A stretch of 64,000 bases of DNA from Chryseobacterium nakagawai (GCF_900637665.1 NZ_LR134386.1:248001-312000); one strand, 5' to 3'; counted from the first letter of the stretch, positions 53,169 through 62,731 are shown. Made by a program: numbers and translations. Notes: generated by a model not told the origin, from the letters alone.

Positions 53169-55166
53169 TTGACAGAAACAATACATAAAGGTAAGGTATG
53201 CAGTTTTTGGGAACTGCTTTCTACAACAAAAATTGAAGTACCAATAATACAAAGAGACTATGCTCAAGGACGTAAAAATGAGCGAGAGATTAGAGATAAT
53301 TTTCTTACTGCTCTTTTTAATAGTTTATCAGAACTGAAACCAATTAAATTGGACTTTGTATATGGAAGCATAGAAAAGGATATTCTTCAACCATTGGATG
53401 GTCAACAAAGGCTGACAACATTGTTTTTACTGCACTGGTATAGTTGTCAATTGAATAATGACTGTTCAGAAGAAGTAAAAAAAACTTTATTAAACTTTTC
53501 TTACGAAACAAGAATTAGTTCTAGAGAATTTTGTACTGCTTTGGTCAACAATGATTTTCATTTGGGTGGTGTAGAAACTACTTTAAGGGATAAAATAATT
53601 GACTCTCCTTGGTTTGTACTTTCTTGGGAAAAAGACCCAACAATAGATGCGATGTTAAGGATGATTGATGATATTCATGAACGTTTTCAAAATGTAAGTG
53701 ATTTATGGACGAAATTAATTGAAAAAGATTGTTTAATTCAATTTTATCATGTAGAGTTAAGAAACATTGGACTTACAGATGATCTTTATATAAAAATGAA
53801 TGCTCGGGGGAAATTATTGTCTCCTTACGAAAACTTTAAGGCAAGTTTCCAAAAATATATTAATGACCAATCTTGGGAGGCTAACACCTCTCTTATGGAT
53901 TCATTTGCACTCAAAATTGATACGGTCTGGACAGATTTACTTTGGAGCCATAGAAAAGGAGATTCTATTGATGAAGCATTTATGCGCTTTGCATCAGCAA
54001 TTGCTATGATACGACTATCTATAGAAAGAGCTGATAATAGAATTTTTAACATTTCAGCTCTTCAAGAAAATCCTAATAAACTTCCAGTTGAATTGATTTC
54101 AAATAATGGATTTAAGTATTTAGTCTCATGCTTCGATTTATATTCTGAAATAGATAAGAGTGGATTAAGCTTGGAACTAGATATTAATTTATGGCAGCAT
54201 AAACCAATTGATACAATTTTTACAGCAATTGTTTATGAAGATAATTTGAGCTCTACCATACAGAGGAATAGCGCTACTTACACTCAAAAAGTTCTATTCT
54301 TTGCTCAGACCGAATATTTGAGAAGAGTCAAAGATTTTAATCAAGATTCTTTTACAGATTGGATGAGAGTAGTCAGAAATATTATTTCTCGAGGTGACGT
54401 TACTAAGTATGGAGATCGTCCTGCAATTATACGTAGCCCTCAAGCATTTGATGGGGTTATAAATTTGATAAGTGAACTATCTGAAGGATGCGAAAATATA
54501 ATTTCTTACTTATCCACATTGCCAACTATAAAGTCTGCATTTGCTCGTGAACAAATTGAGGAAGAAATATTAAAAGCTAGACTTATATCAAATGATATTA
54601 ATTTTAAAGAAGTTATAATAAATCTTGAGGAGAATAATTTACTAAGAGGTAGGATTGCTTTTCCTTTGTATGTTGCTGATTATCATGATGTTGTTTCGTT
54701 TGTTGATTTAGAGCTTCTCAAAAAAATAGAAAATGTTCTAAAAGTATATTTTAATAATGAGAATGAACTGCCTGAAAAATTTAGGGCGGCAATGCTGACT
54801 ATTGAAGACAATAATGAATATAAATATTATAATTATTGGTGGTCTTTTTGGAACGTGGCAAATGCAGACAAAAGATGTTTAATAGATAAGTATAGAGAAT
54901 TAGAGTATTATATTGATACTCAATATAATATTTATTTTAAAAAGCTTGTGTTAGCCTTGATAGATAGGAGTTTTGAACAAATAATTGAAGATTTTGATCC
55001 TCCAGTTACCATGTCAAATTGGAAAATTAGACTTATAAAAGAACCTTATCTCCTTAAACATTATTGTAAATCAAATTATATAGCAATTCCAGAGGACGAA
55101 GAGTGTTGCTATTTACTTAAAAGTATGCGCCCAAGGGATATTTTGGGATGTGAAATAATTTCATAA
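53169..55166 (+). CDS. Second DUF262 family protein
   Basis: 665 aa from a TTG start 3 bp after the partner gene stop. The N-terminal DUF262: 'VPIIQRDYAQGRKNE', 'DILQPLDGQQRLTTLFLLHWY' and 'LYIKMNARGKLLSPYENFKAS'. The C-terminal ~250 residues match nothing I know; no DUF1524 HNH core is seen ('DFDPPVTMSNWKIRLIKEP' is near the end). Probably works with the DUF1524-bearing partner as a two-component defence system. Confidence 0.78.
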   Translation: MTETIHKGKVCSFWELLSTTKIEVPIIQRDYAQGRKNEREIRDNFLTALFNSLSELKPIKLDFVYGSIEKDILQPLDGQQRLTTLFLLHWYSCQLNNDCSEEVKKTLLNFSYETRISSREFCTALVNNDFHLGGVETTLRDKIIDSPWFVLSWEKDPTIDAMLRMIDDIHERFQNVSDLWTKLIEKDCLIQFYHVELRNIGLTDDLYIKMNARGKLLSPYENFKASFQKYINDQSWEANTSLMDSFALKIDTVWTDLLWSHRKGDSIDEAFMRFASAIAMIRLSIERADNRIFNISALQENPNKLPVELISNNGFKYLVSCFDLYSEIDKSGLSLELDINLWQHKPIDTIFTAIVYEDNLSSTIQRNSATYTQKVLFFAQTEYLRRVKDFNQDSFTDWMRVVRNIISRGDVTKYGDRPAIIRSPQAFDGVINLISELSEGCENIISYLSTLPTIKSAFAREQIEEEILKARLISNDINFKEVIINLEENNLLRGRIAFPLYVADYHDVVSFVDLELLKKIENVLKVYFNNENELPEKFRAAMLTIEDNNEYKYYNYWWSFWNVANADKRCLIDKYRELEYYIDTQYNIYFKKLVLALIDRSFEQIIEDFDPPVTMSNWKIRLIKEPYLLKHYCKSNYIAIPEDEECCYLLKSMRPRDILGCEIIS

Positions 55167-55194
55167 TAATTTTCAGAGAAAATATTTTATATCT

Positions 55195-55581
55195 ATGGAA
55201 GACTTTACTCAATTAGCAACTATTTTTGCTGCCTATTTAACTCCCACAATAGCTATTATCGGTAGTGTTCTTGCAATTCAAAATTATCGTTTAGCAAAGA
55301 GGAAAAGAAGAGATGAACTTTTTGATAGAAGATATAAATTTCTTTTAGAATTTGAAAAGCTTTGGAAAACTACTGGAGATCCGCAGAAGGGAGCAACTAG
55401 AATGTGTTTGGAGTGGGATGATATAGCCCCATTTGCTCAAAAAGCATATTATTTATTTGGAGAGGATATAGCAGAACATCTTAAATCGTATGAAGGTAAG
55501 AGTTTTGATCAAAATTTTCCTTGGGTACCTGATCAAAATTTGGCTAAGCCATTTGCAAAATATTTATGTTTTGAAGATTAA
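55195..55581 (+). CDS. Small membrane protein linked to DUF262 pair
   Basis: 128 aa. One N-terminal helix ('AAYLTPTIAIIGSVLAIQNY') then a basic stretch ('RLAKRKRRDELFDRRYKFL') and a soluble helical domain. 28 bp after the second DUF262 gene on the same strand, so likely a third member of the unit. Similar membrane-anchored small proteins are found with other stress genes; function unknown. Confidence 0.6.
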   Translation: MEDFTQLATIFAAYLTPTIAIIGSVLAIQNYRLAKRKRRDELFDRRYKFLLEFEKLWKTTGDPQKGATRMCLEWDDIAPFAQKAYYLFGEDIAEHLKSYEGKSFDQNFPWVPDQNLAKPFAKYLCFED

Positions 55582-55661
55582 TCATTTAAAATATTTTTAA
55601 TTTCTAAGGATTATGATAAAAATATAAAAGATTGAAATCAGTTATAAATATCGTAGCATTA

Positions 55662-55707
55662 TTTAAAAAGGTCAATACTAAAATTTTTTAGTATCGACCT
55701 CTTTAAA
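55662..55707. terminator. Bidirectional terminator between cargo and transposition genes
   Basis: Long hairpin: AAAGGTC-AATACTAAAA pairs with the complementary TTTTAGTAT-CGACCT, with T and A runs on both sides. It separates the DUF262 unit (+) from the leftward 553-aa gene (-). Confidence 0.8.
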
Positions 55708-55715
55708 TATCAATA

Positions 55716-57377
55716 TTATTGAATTATGATCTGAAATATCTGCTGTATTTTTTTAAGAATATTATAATAGCACAAGTCTGATATTGTTTCGTGATCTTGG
55801 GTACCATCATCGTTTTTGATTGTTTTTACAGTACGTGTTCCGTCACGATTGTAATTTGTAGGTTGAGCAAATAAAAAACCTGTAGATTTTTCACTTGTTC
55901 TCACTTTTTTCCAGTTGTAACCATTATCCTTTGCTAAATTTAAAAGTTCATTGATTTGTGGTGCGGCAACATCACTTAAATCAGCAGTGTATATAAGTTG
56001 AATATGTTTATGGAAGTCATCATCCATTAAGAAAGCATATTTATCTTTATAATAGACTTTGAAAATTACAATTTGATTATTTTTTGTGATGTGTTCATTG
56101 ACAATGAAATGATGTTTTAATTTATCTGCTATAGCATGGATAATATGAAAAATTTCGCTTTTTTTGTCCCTGTTAGGAGTTTTCTTTCCTCCACTAACTT
56201 CTCCAGACTTTGAACCTGGATCTGGCTGTTTGGAATCAAAAGATCCATAAGGAGTTGAAGGTGGGAAAATTGGTTTCCCTCCGGAATTGGATTTACTAGC
56301 TTTAGAATAAATACAAAGCTTCACGATGTCACTTAAAATATCAATTCCAGATTCAATGAAATTTTCCGCTAATTTAGGATTAACTCCATCTTTTGTAATG
56401 GTTGATTTCTTATTTTTATTGGTGGCTTTTGACCTTTTTCCTGAGGAATCACCAGAATTACCAGACTCGGTAGAAGATAAGTTGTAATAATCGATAAACC
56501 TTATAAAGTCAGTATCATACATGTTATCAAAGTTCTTTTCTGGTTTCACCTTAATAATTTCACTCGCCAAAAAAAATGTCTTGTCCGGGGTATTAATATA
56601 GCTGCCATTTATGGTCAGATACAATTTTTCACGTATAGGAATTAAAAAATTATAAATGTTCTTTGCAGAGTTATTTAATACTTTATGATATAAGTTACTT
56701 TGCATTTTGAGCAGATTGTTCCATAGGTAATTCTCCTTTGAAAATAAAAAAAATGCCAATGATTTTGCCATTGATTTTATATTCTCAGTCCCATGTTTTT
56801 TCAACGATATTTCTCCAATAATAAGATCATCTTCTTTTTTGGTTTCCCATGTAACAATTTCTGTTAATTCCTCAAAATCTGCCCTAAATAAATTTTGAAT
56901 GATCAATGAATTTACCAGAAAAAAAGCTTGGGCAATAACAACAGAAGGAATAATTATCGTTATAGGAAAGTCCTCTTCGTATTCCTTTTCTATCTGGAAA
57001 TATCTTGTCCCTAGGGAGCCTACTGAAAAGATTGGGTTTTGATCGTTTTCTACTTTTAGGAAATCCATCTTTTCATAACTATCCACCAAAACTCTCAGTT
57101 GATAATTTCTTTTCTTCTTTATTCTTTTTGAATTGCCATTGAGTTTGCCGTCAAATTTGTCACCAATTTTTAAAAACATTAATGCCTCAATATTAAAATC
57201 ATCATAATAATAGGATTGGATTTTTTCCACCATAAAATTATTCTCACGCTCATATATAATATGGGCAAATTCTACTTTCGTGTATATTTCGTCATTGGCA
57301 TTTTTGAACCAATAAGGGAAGTTGGTGATTTTGTAGAACCCGTCTGTAATGGGAGGGAAGCTGAATTGGAAATCCAT
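55716..57377 (-). CDS. 553-aa protein in TnsE position, possible divergent TnsE
   Basis: Stands where tnsE lies in Tn7 (after tnsABCD, same direction) and is close in length (TnsE about 538 aa). The stretch 'ITIIIPSVVIAQAFFLVNSLIIQNLF' (about 147-172) recalls, from memory, a stretch of TnsE with 'IPQLELARSLFLINS'. A disordered Ser/Gly/Lys linker (about 305-410) joins an N-terminal part to a C-terminal domain starting 'EIFHIIHAIADKLKHHFIVNEHI'. TnsE in Tn7 targets mobile plasmids and the lagging strand. Identity is not settled by eye; it could be an unrelated accessory protein. Confidence 0.4.
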   Translation of the reverse strand: MDFQFSFPPITDGFYKITNFPYWFKNANDEIYTKVEFAHIIYERENNFMVEKIQSYYYDDFNIEALMFLKIGDKFDGKLNGNSKRIKKKRNYQLRVLVDSYEKMDFLKVENDQNPIFSVGSLGTRYFQIEKEYEEDFPITIIIPSVVIAQAFFLVNSLIIQNLFRADFEELTEIVTWETKKEDDLIIGEISLKKHGTENIKSMAKSLAFFLFSKENYLWNNLLKMQSNLYHKVLNNSAKNIYNFLIPIREKLYLTINGSYINTPDKTFFLASEIIKVKPEKNFDNMYDTDFIRFIDYYNLSSTESGNSGDSSGKRSKATNKNKKSTITKDGVNPKLAENFIESGIDILSDIVKLCIYSKASKSNSGGKPIFPPSTPYGSFDSKQPDPGSKSGEVSGGKKTPNRDKKSEIFHIIHAIADKLKHHFIVNEHITKNNQIVIFKVYYKDKYAFLMDDDFHKHIQLIYTADLSDVAAPQINELLNLAKDNGYNWKKVRTSEKSTGFLFAQPTNYNRDGTRTVKTIKNDDGTQDHETISDLCYYNILKKIQQIFQIIIQ

Positions 57378-57401
57378 AACTATTAATATTATTGTGAATG
57401 A

Positions 57402-57881
57402 TTAGGCTAAATTACATTGACGTTTATATTCCTGGATTGCATCTCTGTATTTCGGATTATTAATATATGCTTTTTTAGGAATCATATTATGATCCAACCA
57501 ACATGCCTGACCCCAAATTGATTTATGCGTTTTCGGAATTCGATATTCATAAATTCTTTTTTCTTTTTCAAGTTTTTCCAAGCAAGAATTTATCTTTTTC
57601 TGACTAAAATTTTCTTCTTTTATTGTGGTAGAAAGATAATGGAAAACTTCATTTTCAGAGAGGAATTTATTCTTAAATTCTACTAGGTTAAGTATCATTT
57701 TTTCCGTTGAAATAGATGTGGAGTCTAACTTATACTTATAGCTTGTAGTAGTTTGATTATTAGTTTGTAAGCTATTTTTGTTTGTTCGGTTTGTAAAACT
57801 TAATCCAGAAAGATTTTTCATATTAAACAGCCCGAAATTTTTTTTCAATTTTTCACTCAATTTTAGCATAATATATTTCAT
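57402..57881 (-). CDS. Hypothetical protein between tniQ and the 553-aa gene
   Basis: 159 aa (an ATG at 57869 would be four residues shorter). Polar, Asn/Thr/Ser-rich N-terminus, then a helical ~100-residue part ('MILNLVEFKNKFLSENEVFHYLSTTI', 'INSCLEKLEKEKRIYEYRIP') that looks like a winged-helix DNA-binding domain. 24 bp before the 553-aa gene; both may form a separate transcript from the 336-bp leader region upstream. No family recognised. Confidence 0.55.
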   Translation of the reverse strand: MKYIMLKLSEKLKKNFGLFNMKNLSGLSFTNRTNKNSLQTNNQTTTSYKYKLDSTSISTEKMILNLVEFKNKFLSENEVFHYLSTTIKEENFSQKKINSCLEKLEKEKRIYEYRIPKTHKSIWGQACWLDHNMIPKKAYINNPKYRDAIQEYKRQCNLA

Positions 57882-58217
57882 TATTAATTAATAAATTTTT
57901 ATATTTGCTACAAGAAATAAGGGGACGGGATAAAAGATTTTTTCCTTTACCATTATTTATGTAACTTATAAGTCCGTTATTGTATTTCGTAGGTACTAAC
58001 GGATTTTTTTATTTCTTTTTTCTAATAGACTTCTTCCTTTTTTAAACTAGTCAACGCAAATATAATATTTTTTTTTGTTGTATTAATATATTTGTATTTT
58101 TACGTGTGTAAATTTGTGATGTGTGCGGTTGAATGTTTGGTTTTGTTGTAATATCAATATAAAAAGTACAATCAATATATATTTATTTAAATATTGAAAT
58201 GTTATTTTAGTTTCGAT
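57882..58217. promoter_or_regulatory. Leader region with strong hairpin upstream of the 159/553-aa pair
   Basis: No gene. The minus strand has TATATTTG at 58057-58064, a fit to the Bacteroidota -7 box TAnnTTTG (no clear -33 TTTG). A 7-bp stem TCCGTTA / TAACGGA at 57973-58003, followed on the plus strand by seven T residues, lies in the expected leader. On the plus strand it would be a terminator with no gene before it, so a small RNA is also possible. Confidence 0.35.
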
Positions 58218-59216
58218 TTAAAATAAGGTTTGGTTTAAGGGTTTATAATGGCTTTTAAAAATGTTTTCAAAAGAGTATGGTAGGATATGATCTTTACTGA
58301 ATTCACTTAATCTAAGATTATATCTGACAATTAGATATTTTAGAAAAGAATAATCATTAATTATTTTACAGGCTATTTCAAAAATTGGCATTCGGCTTTC
58401 AATCGGCCACATTGTAAAATTCTGATTTATTTGAGGAAGAGCGCCAAACTCAAGTTCGCAGGCTTCTCTCAATCTTCCCCAAACTGGATGTTTTCGTGAT
58501 AAAAGTGTCATCATACTTTGAAGTAGATAAAAATAAGAGAAACTATATTGGATATTTTCTGAATATCCTTGGTTTAGAATTTGATAAATTTCTAATTGAT
58601 TAGAAACTTGATTTTTGTTTGCTTTTTCAATATCTTGAGTTAAATCATAGTTACAATGGGAACATAAATATAATAGTAGTGATTGAATCTTGATTATATT
58701 TTTATTACCCTGTTCTAAGCGGTGAAAAGTTATGGGATTATAACATTTGGGACAGCAATCTCGTAAAAGAACTTCGCAATCACAACAGACATACGAAATT
58801 AATAACCTCCATTGTTTTTTGTAATAGGCTTGTTTTAGGCATATTGGGCAATATAAAAGTCCATTGTGCTTACGCTTTCTGTGGGTAATGCCTAATGGAA
58901 GTATTCCAGAGGTAAAACCGTTTGGATTATGATTTTCAAATAACCAATTTTGATAGTTGTTTAAAAATAGACGGTCAATGGTGGAATATTCTAGGGGGGT
59001 ATTATCAAATATTACTTTTTTTAAGTAATCTGTGGGCATATTATCCACATCCCGGTTCCAGAATTGTTGATCTTTGAAATAATATTTTCCAAACGAATGG
59101 CTTTTTACTTCATGAGCTTGTGAAATTCTAAAAAACCAACTTGTGAAGAGCTCATCCTGATATGGTGGGATATATTTTGCCCATATGTTTTTTCCTAATG
59201 ATTGAATATAAGGCAT
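58218..59216 (-). CDS. tniQ: TniQ/TnsD-type target-selection protein
   Basis: 332 aa, shorter than Tn7 TnsD (508). TniQ domain at the N-terminus ('PYQDELFTSWFFRISQAHEV'), zinc-finger clusters 'YCPICLKQAYYKKQWRLL', 'CCDCEVLLRDCCPKC' and 'LCSHCNYDL' (about 135-200), then a C-terminal part that should read the target site. It is the only TniQ in the element, so it probably directs insertion into comM. Its ATG overlaps the tnsC stop (TAATG). Confidence 0.85.
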   Translation of the reverse strand: MPYIQSLGKNIWAKYIPPYQDELFTSWFFRISQAHEVKSHSFGKYYFKDQQFWNRDVDNMPTDYLKKVIFDNTPLEYSTIDRLFLNNYQNWLFENHNPNGFTSGILPLGITHRKRKHNGLLYCPICLKQAYYKKQWRLLISYVCCDCEVLLRDCCPKCYNPITFHRLEQGNKNIIKIQSLLLYLCSHCNYDLTQDIEKANKNQVSNQLEIYQILNQGYSENIQYSFSYFYLLQSMMTLLSRKHPVWGRLREACELEFGALPQINQNFTMWPIESRMPIFEIACKIINDYSFLKYLIVRYNLRLSEFSKDHILPYSFENIFKSHYKPLNQTLF

Positions 59217-60115
59217 TATAAATTTGCTCTCCTTAAAATTTTCTTTCTGTCTTCTGGAGAAACGTATTCAATGTTATCCAAAATTTTATGATCAATTTTA
59301 TTTAGCCTACTATTAAGGGCAAGTTCGGTTGCTTTTATTAAGATGGTGTTTATTTCTCCTATCAAGCCATCTGACATTGCTAAAATTTTTGATGCCATTG
59401 AGTTTTCAGCAAGATATGAAGGGTTTTCAAGAGGAAGAAGAGCTTCATAATTTACTAGGAACTGTAAGTATACCTCATTCATTTTCCATCTTTCCAAGAT
59501 TACTGTTTCAAACCTATTGGCGAGTTGTGCATCCGACTGAATGACATTAAATGCATCACGAATCCCAACACATATGATTGGAATTTTTAATTCATTACTT
59601 AAATACTTTAGAACATTCAAAAATATTCGTTGTTTAAGAGGACTTCCTGCAAGGACATGGTGTATTTCATCAATGATAATTAGTTTTACTTCTAGTTTCT
59701 TAAACAAGGAAATGATCCTTCTTTGTTTTATATCCGGACTTTCACTTTTTATTATTGGTGCATTGAGAATTTGTAGAATCTTATTATAAAAGCTCTTCTC
59801 ATCGGGTTCTGGCGGTGCCTGTACAACAAGCACTGGAGCGATAACAACATCATATTCTCCTTCTCGGATATATGGATTGTTTTTCTTATAAAACTTATTA
59901 ATCAATGCAGTTTTTCCATTGTTTGTTTCTCCAACAATCAATAAATTAGGCATTCTATCTACGGTAGGATAGTTTTTAAGGTCGTCCAATTTTGCTAGTA
60001 TTTTATCAGCATTAGGATAGGGAATCCATTTCTGTTTTCTTAAGTAAAAGATTTTTTCTTCTAAGCTTCCATTTAAAACAAGCTCCTTGGTTTTAGTTGT
60101 CAAATGCTTCATCAT
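59216..60115 (-). CDS. tnsC: TnsC/TniB-type AAA+ regulator ATPase
   Basis: 299 aa. Walker A 'LIVGETNNGKTALINKF' (residues ~59-75), Walker B 'VKLIIIDEIHHVLAG' (Asp149-Glu150), sensor-1-like 'IPIICVGIRDAF' and the Arg-rich C-terminus of TniB-like ATPases. It is nearer in size to TniB (about 300 aa) than to Tn7 TnsC (555). It links TniQ-bound target DNA to the TnsAB transposase. Overlaps tnsB by 23 bp. Confidence 0.9.
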   Translation of the reverse strand: MMKHLTTKTKELVLNGSLEEKIFYLRKQKWIPYPNADKILAKLDDLKNYPTVDRMPNLLIVGETNNGKTALINKFYKKNNPYIREGEYDVVIAPVLVVQAPPEPDEKSFYNKILQILNAPIIKSESPDIKQRRIISLFKKLEVKLIIIDEIHHVLAGSPLKQRIFLNVLKYLSNELKIPIICVGIRDAFNVIQSDAQLANRFETVILERWKMNEVYLQFLVNYEALLPLENPSYLAENSMASKILAMSDGLIGEINTILIKATELALNSRLNKIDHKILDNIEYVSPEDRKKILRRANL

Positions 60116-62009
60116 CTAAGTTGTCAAATGGTTTTAGTGTGAATTCGTTTTCAAAGTTAATCTCTCTAGTATCAGAAGTTTGAGTTTTGTTAACCTCGGA
60201 TAACTTCAGTTCATTATTGACTTTTGTAATATTTTCCAAAAAGTTTTCTTTACCATTGAATTCTTTTGTTATCATCCTTCTGGAATTCTTGGAAAGTTTT
60301 TTTGTTGCTTTAATAGCTTTTAACTCAATTTCTTCCAGTTTTTTATAACTTTCAAATATATGTGCCTCATTAATAATTCCAGTATTATCCTCTTTCCATT
60401 TTTTTACTGCAGCTCTGTATTCCCATACTGACATAGGGGGATACCGAGTATCTCTATAAGGGATGTCAAAATATTCATTCAGATCCGGATCAAAAAAATA
60501 GATGACGCTTATGTCTTTAGGATTTCTTCTAAATGAATACTTCTTTAAATTTTTACTGTCATTAGGAGTATTAATGTATTTTCTTAATACTTCATCATAA
60601 TAATGAATATGATCGATTACGACCCCTGTTGCCTGGATTTTTCGTTCTAGATACGGCATGAAGCTTAGCTTTATTCTCCTTTCATCATTGAAACGTGGGG
60701 GAAGGCCAATACCTTTAGTTTCATTATTGCCAAATATTCCTTCAATATATTTTTCTTCAGGAGTCATTCCAATGCCAGAATGCACAGTTTTATGATATAC
60801 ATTGACTATATAGGTAACCATCCATTTTTCAAATTCCGCCAATGTTAACGAGGCGTGTTTTTCAGATTTATAAGTTGAACGTTCTTTCGTGTTTGAAAAT
60901 GTTGTGCCTGGAAGATCATGGACTGCTTTTGAAAATGAACCAAGAAATCTTTCAATATGTCCTCCATAATGTGGAGTTGCTACAGGGCGGAATTCAAGAT
61001 TAATACCATAATTTTCGCAAGCTTTTTTTAACATAATTCCTCTAAACTCTTTTGCATTATCAACATGAATAGTTTCCATTACCCCCCAACATCCCCACGA
61101 TCCATCAATTCCTAATTTTTGAAGATATGTTTCTTTTGGAAGTATTGCATTTGAGATACAAAGACCTGTCCCCATCGCTCCAGGTGGATCAAATGAAATA
61201 TTAATTCCTAAAATCATTCTGCTGTAAACATCTATTGCCACAGTTAGATATGGCCTGTTAAAAGGTTGCCGGAATACTTCATCTACTAAAATCACATCAC
61301 CAATTGTGTGATCGATCTGTACCACACTTAAAGGATGATTTGAATGCGGAAAACTTCCTCTAATTGGCTTGAAAGCGGCATCGGAGACCTTTTTGCCATA
61401 TCGTTGTTTGACCTTTTCCTCTTCGGAAATTTCGTTTATTCGTCTTCGTATTGTTGTAGAATGTGGCGTCGGTATACCCAGCTTATTACATTCAAAAGAA
61501 ATTGCTCTAATCAAATAATTTATCGACTTTCGAAATGAAGTTAAGTATATTTCGGTAATACATTTCTGTATTATTTCTTCTTGCTCTGGAGATAGTCTTG
61601 ATTTCCCACGGCCACCATTTTTCTTTTTACCAAGTATTGAACCTATGCTTCCAGTTTGTTCATAACGGCTAATCCACCTATAAATCGTTGCTTTATCAAC
61701 TTTAGCTTCTTTTGCTGCTCTTTCAACAATTTTTAAGTCTCCTCGATTCTCAAGAACTGGTCGGATAATCTGAAATCTTTCCTGTGCTTTTCCCCATTCT
61801 TTATCTGTAAAATCAAGCATATCTCTATTATTAGATTCCTGTTGAGGGTCAGCGTGAGAGATATCACCAATATTAACCGTATGTATTATACCGCTTTCTA
61901 TTTCCTCAATACTTACACGCTTAATATCAATATTTCTAATGATAGTACACGGAATATCATTATAAGTTATTTGCTGACCGACATTCAGATAAAAAATTTC
62001 CTGTTTCAT
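60093..62009 (-). CDS. tnsB: TnsB-type DDE transposase
   Basis: 638 aa. HTH part (about 75-130, 'AKEAKVDKATIYRWISRYEQ'), then a retroviral-integrase-like core with the triad Asp233 ('VVQIDHTIGD'), Asp317 ('TIHVDNAKEF') and Glu353 ('GGHIERFLG'), DD(35)E spacing, followed by Mu-C-like 'PEEKYIEGIFG' and a basic tail. It binds the end repeats, cuts the 3' ends and joins them to target DNA. Overlaps tnsA by 4 bp. Confidence 0.94.
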   Translation of the reverse strand: MKQEIFYLNVGQQITYNDIPCTIIRNIDIKRVSIEEIESGIIHTVNIGDISHADPQQESNNRDMLDFTDKEWGKAQERFQIIRPVLENRGDLKIVERAAKEAKVDKATIYRWISRYEQTGSIGSILGKKKNGGRGKSRLSPEQEEIIQKCITEIYLTSFRKSINYLIRAISFECNKLGIPTPHSTTIRRRINEISEEEKVKQRYGKKVSDAAFKPIRGSFPHSNHPLSVVQIDHTIGDVILVDEVFRQPFNRPYLTVAIDVYSRMILGINISFDPPGAMGTGLCISNAILPKETYLQKLGIDGSWGCWGVMETIHVDNAKEFRGIMLKKACENYGINLEFRPVATPHYGGHIERFLGSFSKAVHDLPGTTFSNTKERSTYKSEKHASLTLAEFEKWMVTYIVNVYHKTVHSGIGMTPEEKYIEGIFGNNETKGIGLPPRFNDERRIKLSFMPYLERKIQATGVVIDHIHYYDEVLRKYINTPNDSKNLKKYSFRRNPKDISVIYFFDPDLNEYFDIPYRDTRYPPMSVWEYRAAVKKWKEDNTGIINEAHIFESYKKLEEIELKAIKATKKLSKNSRRMITKEFNGKENFLENITKVNNELKLSEVNKTQTSDTREINFENEFTLKPFDNLDDEAFDN

Positions 62010-62710
62010 TTTGGATAAGAATTTTCATATAGCTCATCAAGCCAAATTGCAGAATGCATTGTTAAGGGGTGGTCCCAAATACACCTGATGATATTTATTG
62101 AAACCATATACCACATGTAATATATGAGTTCCATCTGTTTATATTTATCTCTTGCACATACCTGGATAAGCTCTCTTGGTGTTGTACATTGCAAATCACA
62201 CATGGTTTTTAGGATGAGTTGTATATCCGGATGTTGATGATCAAAAGTATTCTTCTTATATCTGTACAAGAATTTACAGTTTTCAAGATATTCAGTTCTT
62301 ATGTCCTCTTCAGTAAGAACTTTAAATTCATAACCATTCTTTTCACAAAATTCCTCTGCTGCTTTGAATTTGGGTTGATAAATAGCTGAATTCTTTTCTA
62401 GGTCTTCTTTGTATTTTATTTCAACAAGTAATGGTTTTGCTCCCATTGAGGTAAACCGGTAGTGCCAGTAAAATAAAAAGTCAGGAGTGTAAGATCGTTG
62501 TTTTCTTTCAGAATCTGAGTAATAAATAGTAACTGGCTGCTCGTGATAGGATTCAATAATCCAGTCCATCTCTAGTAGAAATATAAAATCCCTTTCCAGA
62601 GAGGATTCAAACTGGACTTCTTTATTGGTTTTAGCACTGAAAAAGCTTCCAGATAGTGAGCTATGTTTTAAGCCAATTTTTCTCACCTTATTTTGTATGA
62701 TTGGTACCAT
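62006..62710 (-). CDS. tnsA: TnsA-type endonuclease
   Basis: 234 aa. PD-(D/E)xK nuclease core: Glu39 in 'FESSLERDFIFLL', Asp77 in 'SYTPDFLFYW' and Glu97-x-Lys99 in 'LLVEIKYKEDL', followed by the TnsA C-terminal domain. Cuts the 5' strands so that the element leaves its donor by full cut-and-paste. First gene of the operon, 112 bp from the right end. Promoter presumably within the right end, so TnsB binding may regulate it. Confidence 0.92.
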   Translation of the reverse strand: MVPIIQNKVRKIGLKHSSLSGSFFSAKTNKEVQFESSLERDFIFLLEMDWIIESYHEQPVTIYYSDSERKQRSYTPDFLFYWHYRFTSMGAKPLLVEIKYKEDLEKNSAIYQPKFKAAEEFCEKNGYEFKVLTEEDIRTEYLENCKFLYRYKKNTFDHQHPDIQLILKTMCDLQCTTPRELIQVCARDKYKQMELIYYMWYMVSINIIRCIWDHPLTMHSAIWLDELYENSYPK

Positions 62711-62731
62711 CTAAGATAAGAATTTAAAATT

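Noticed and set aside
57973..58010. Integron attC or phage attachment site
   Set aside because: The hairpin lacks the paired R/L boxes of attC and there is no integrase in the element.
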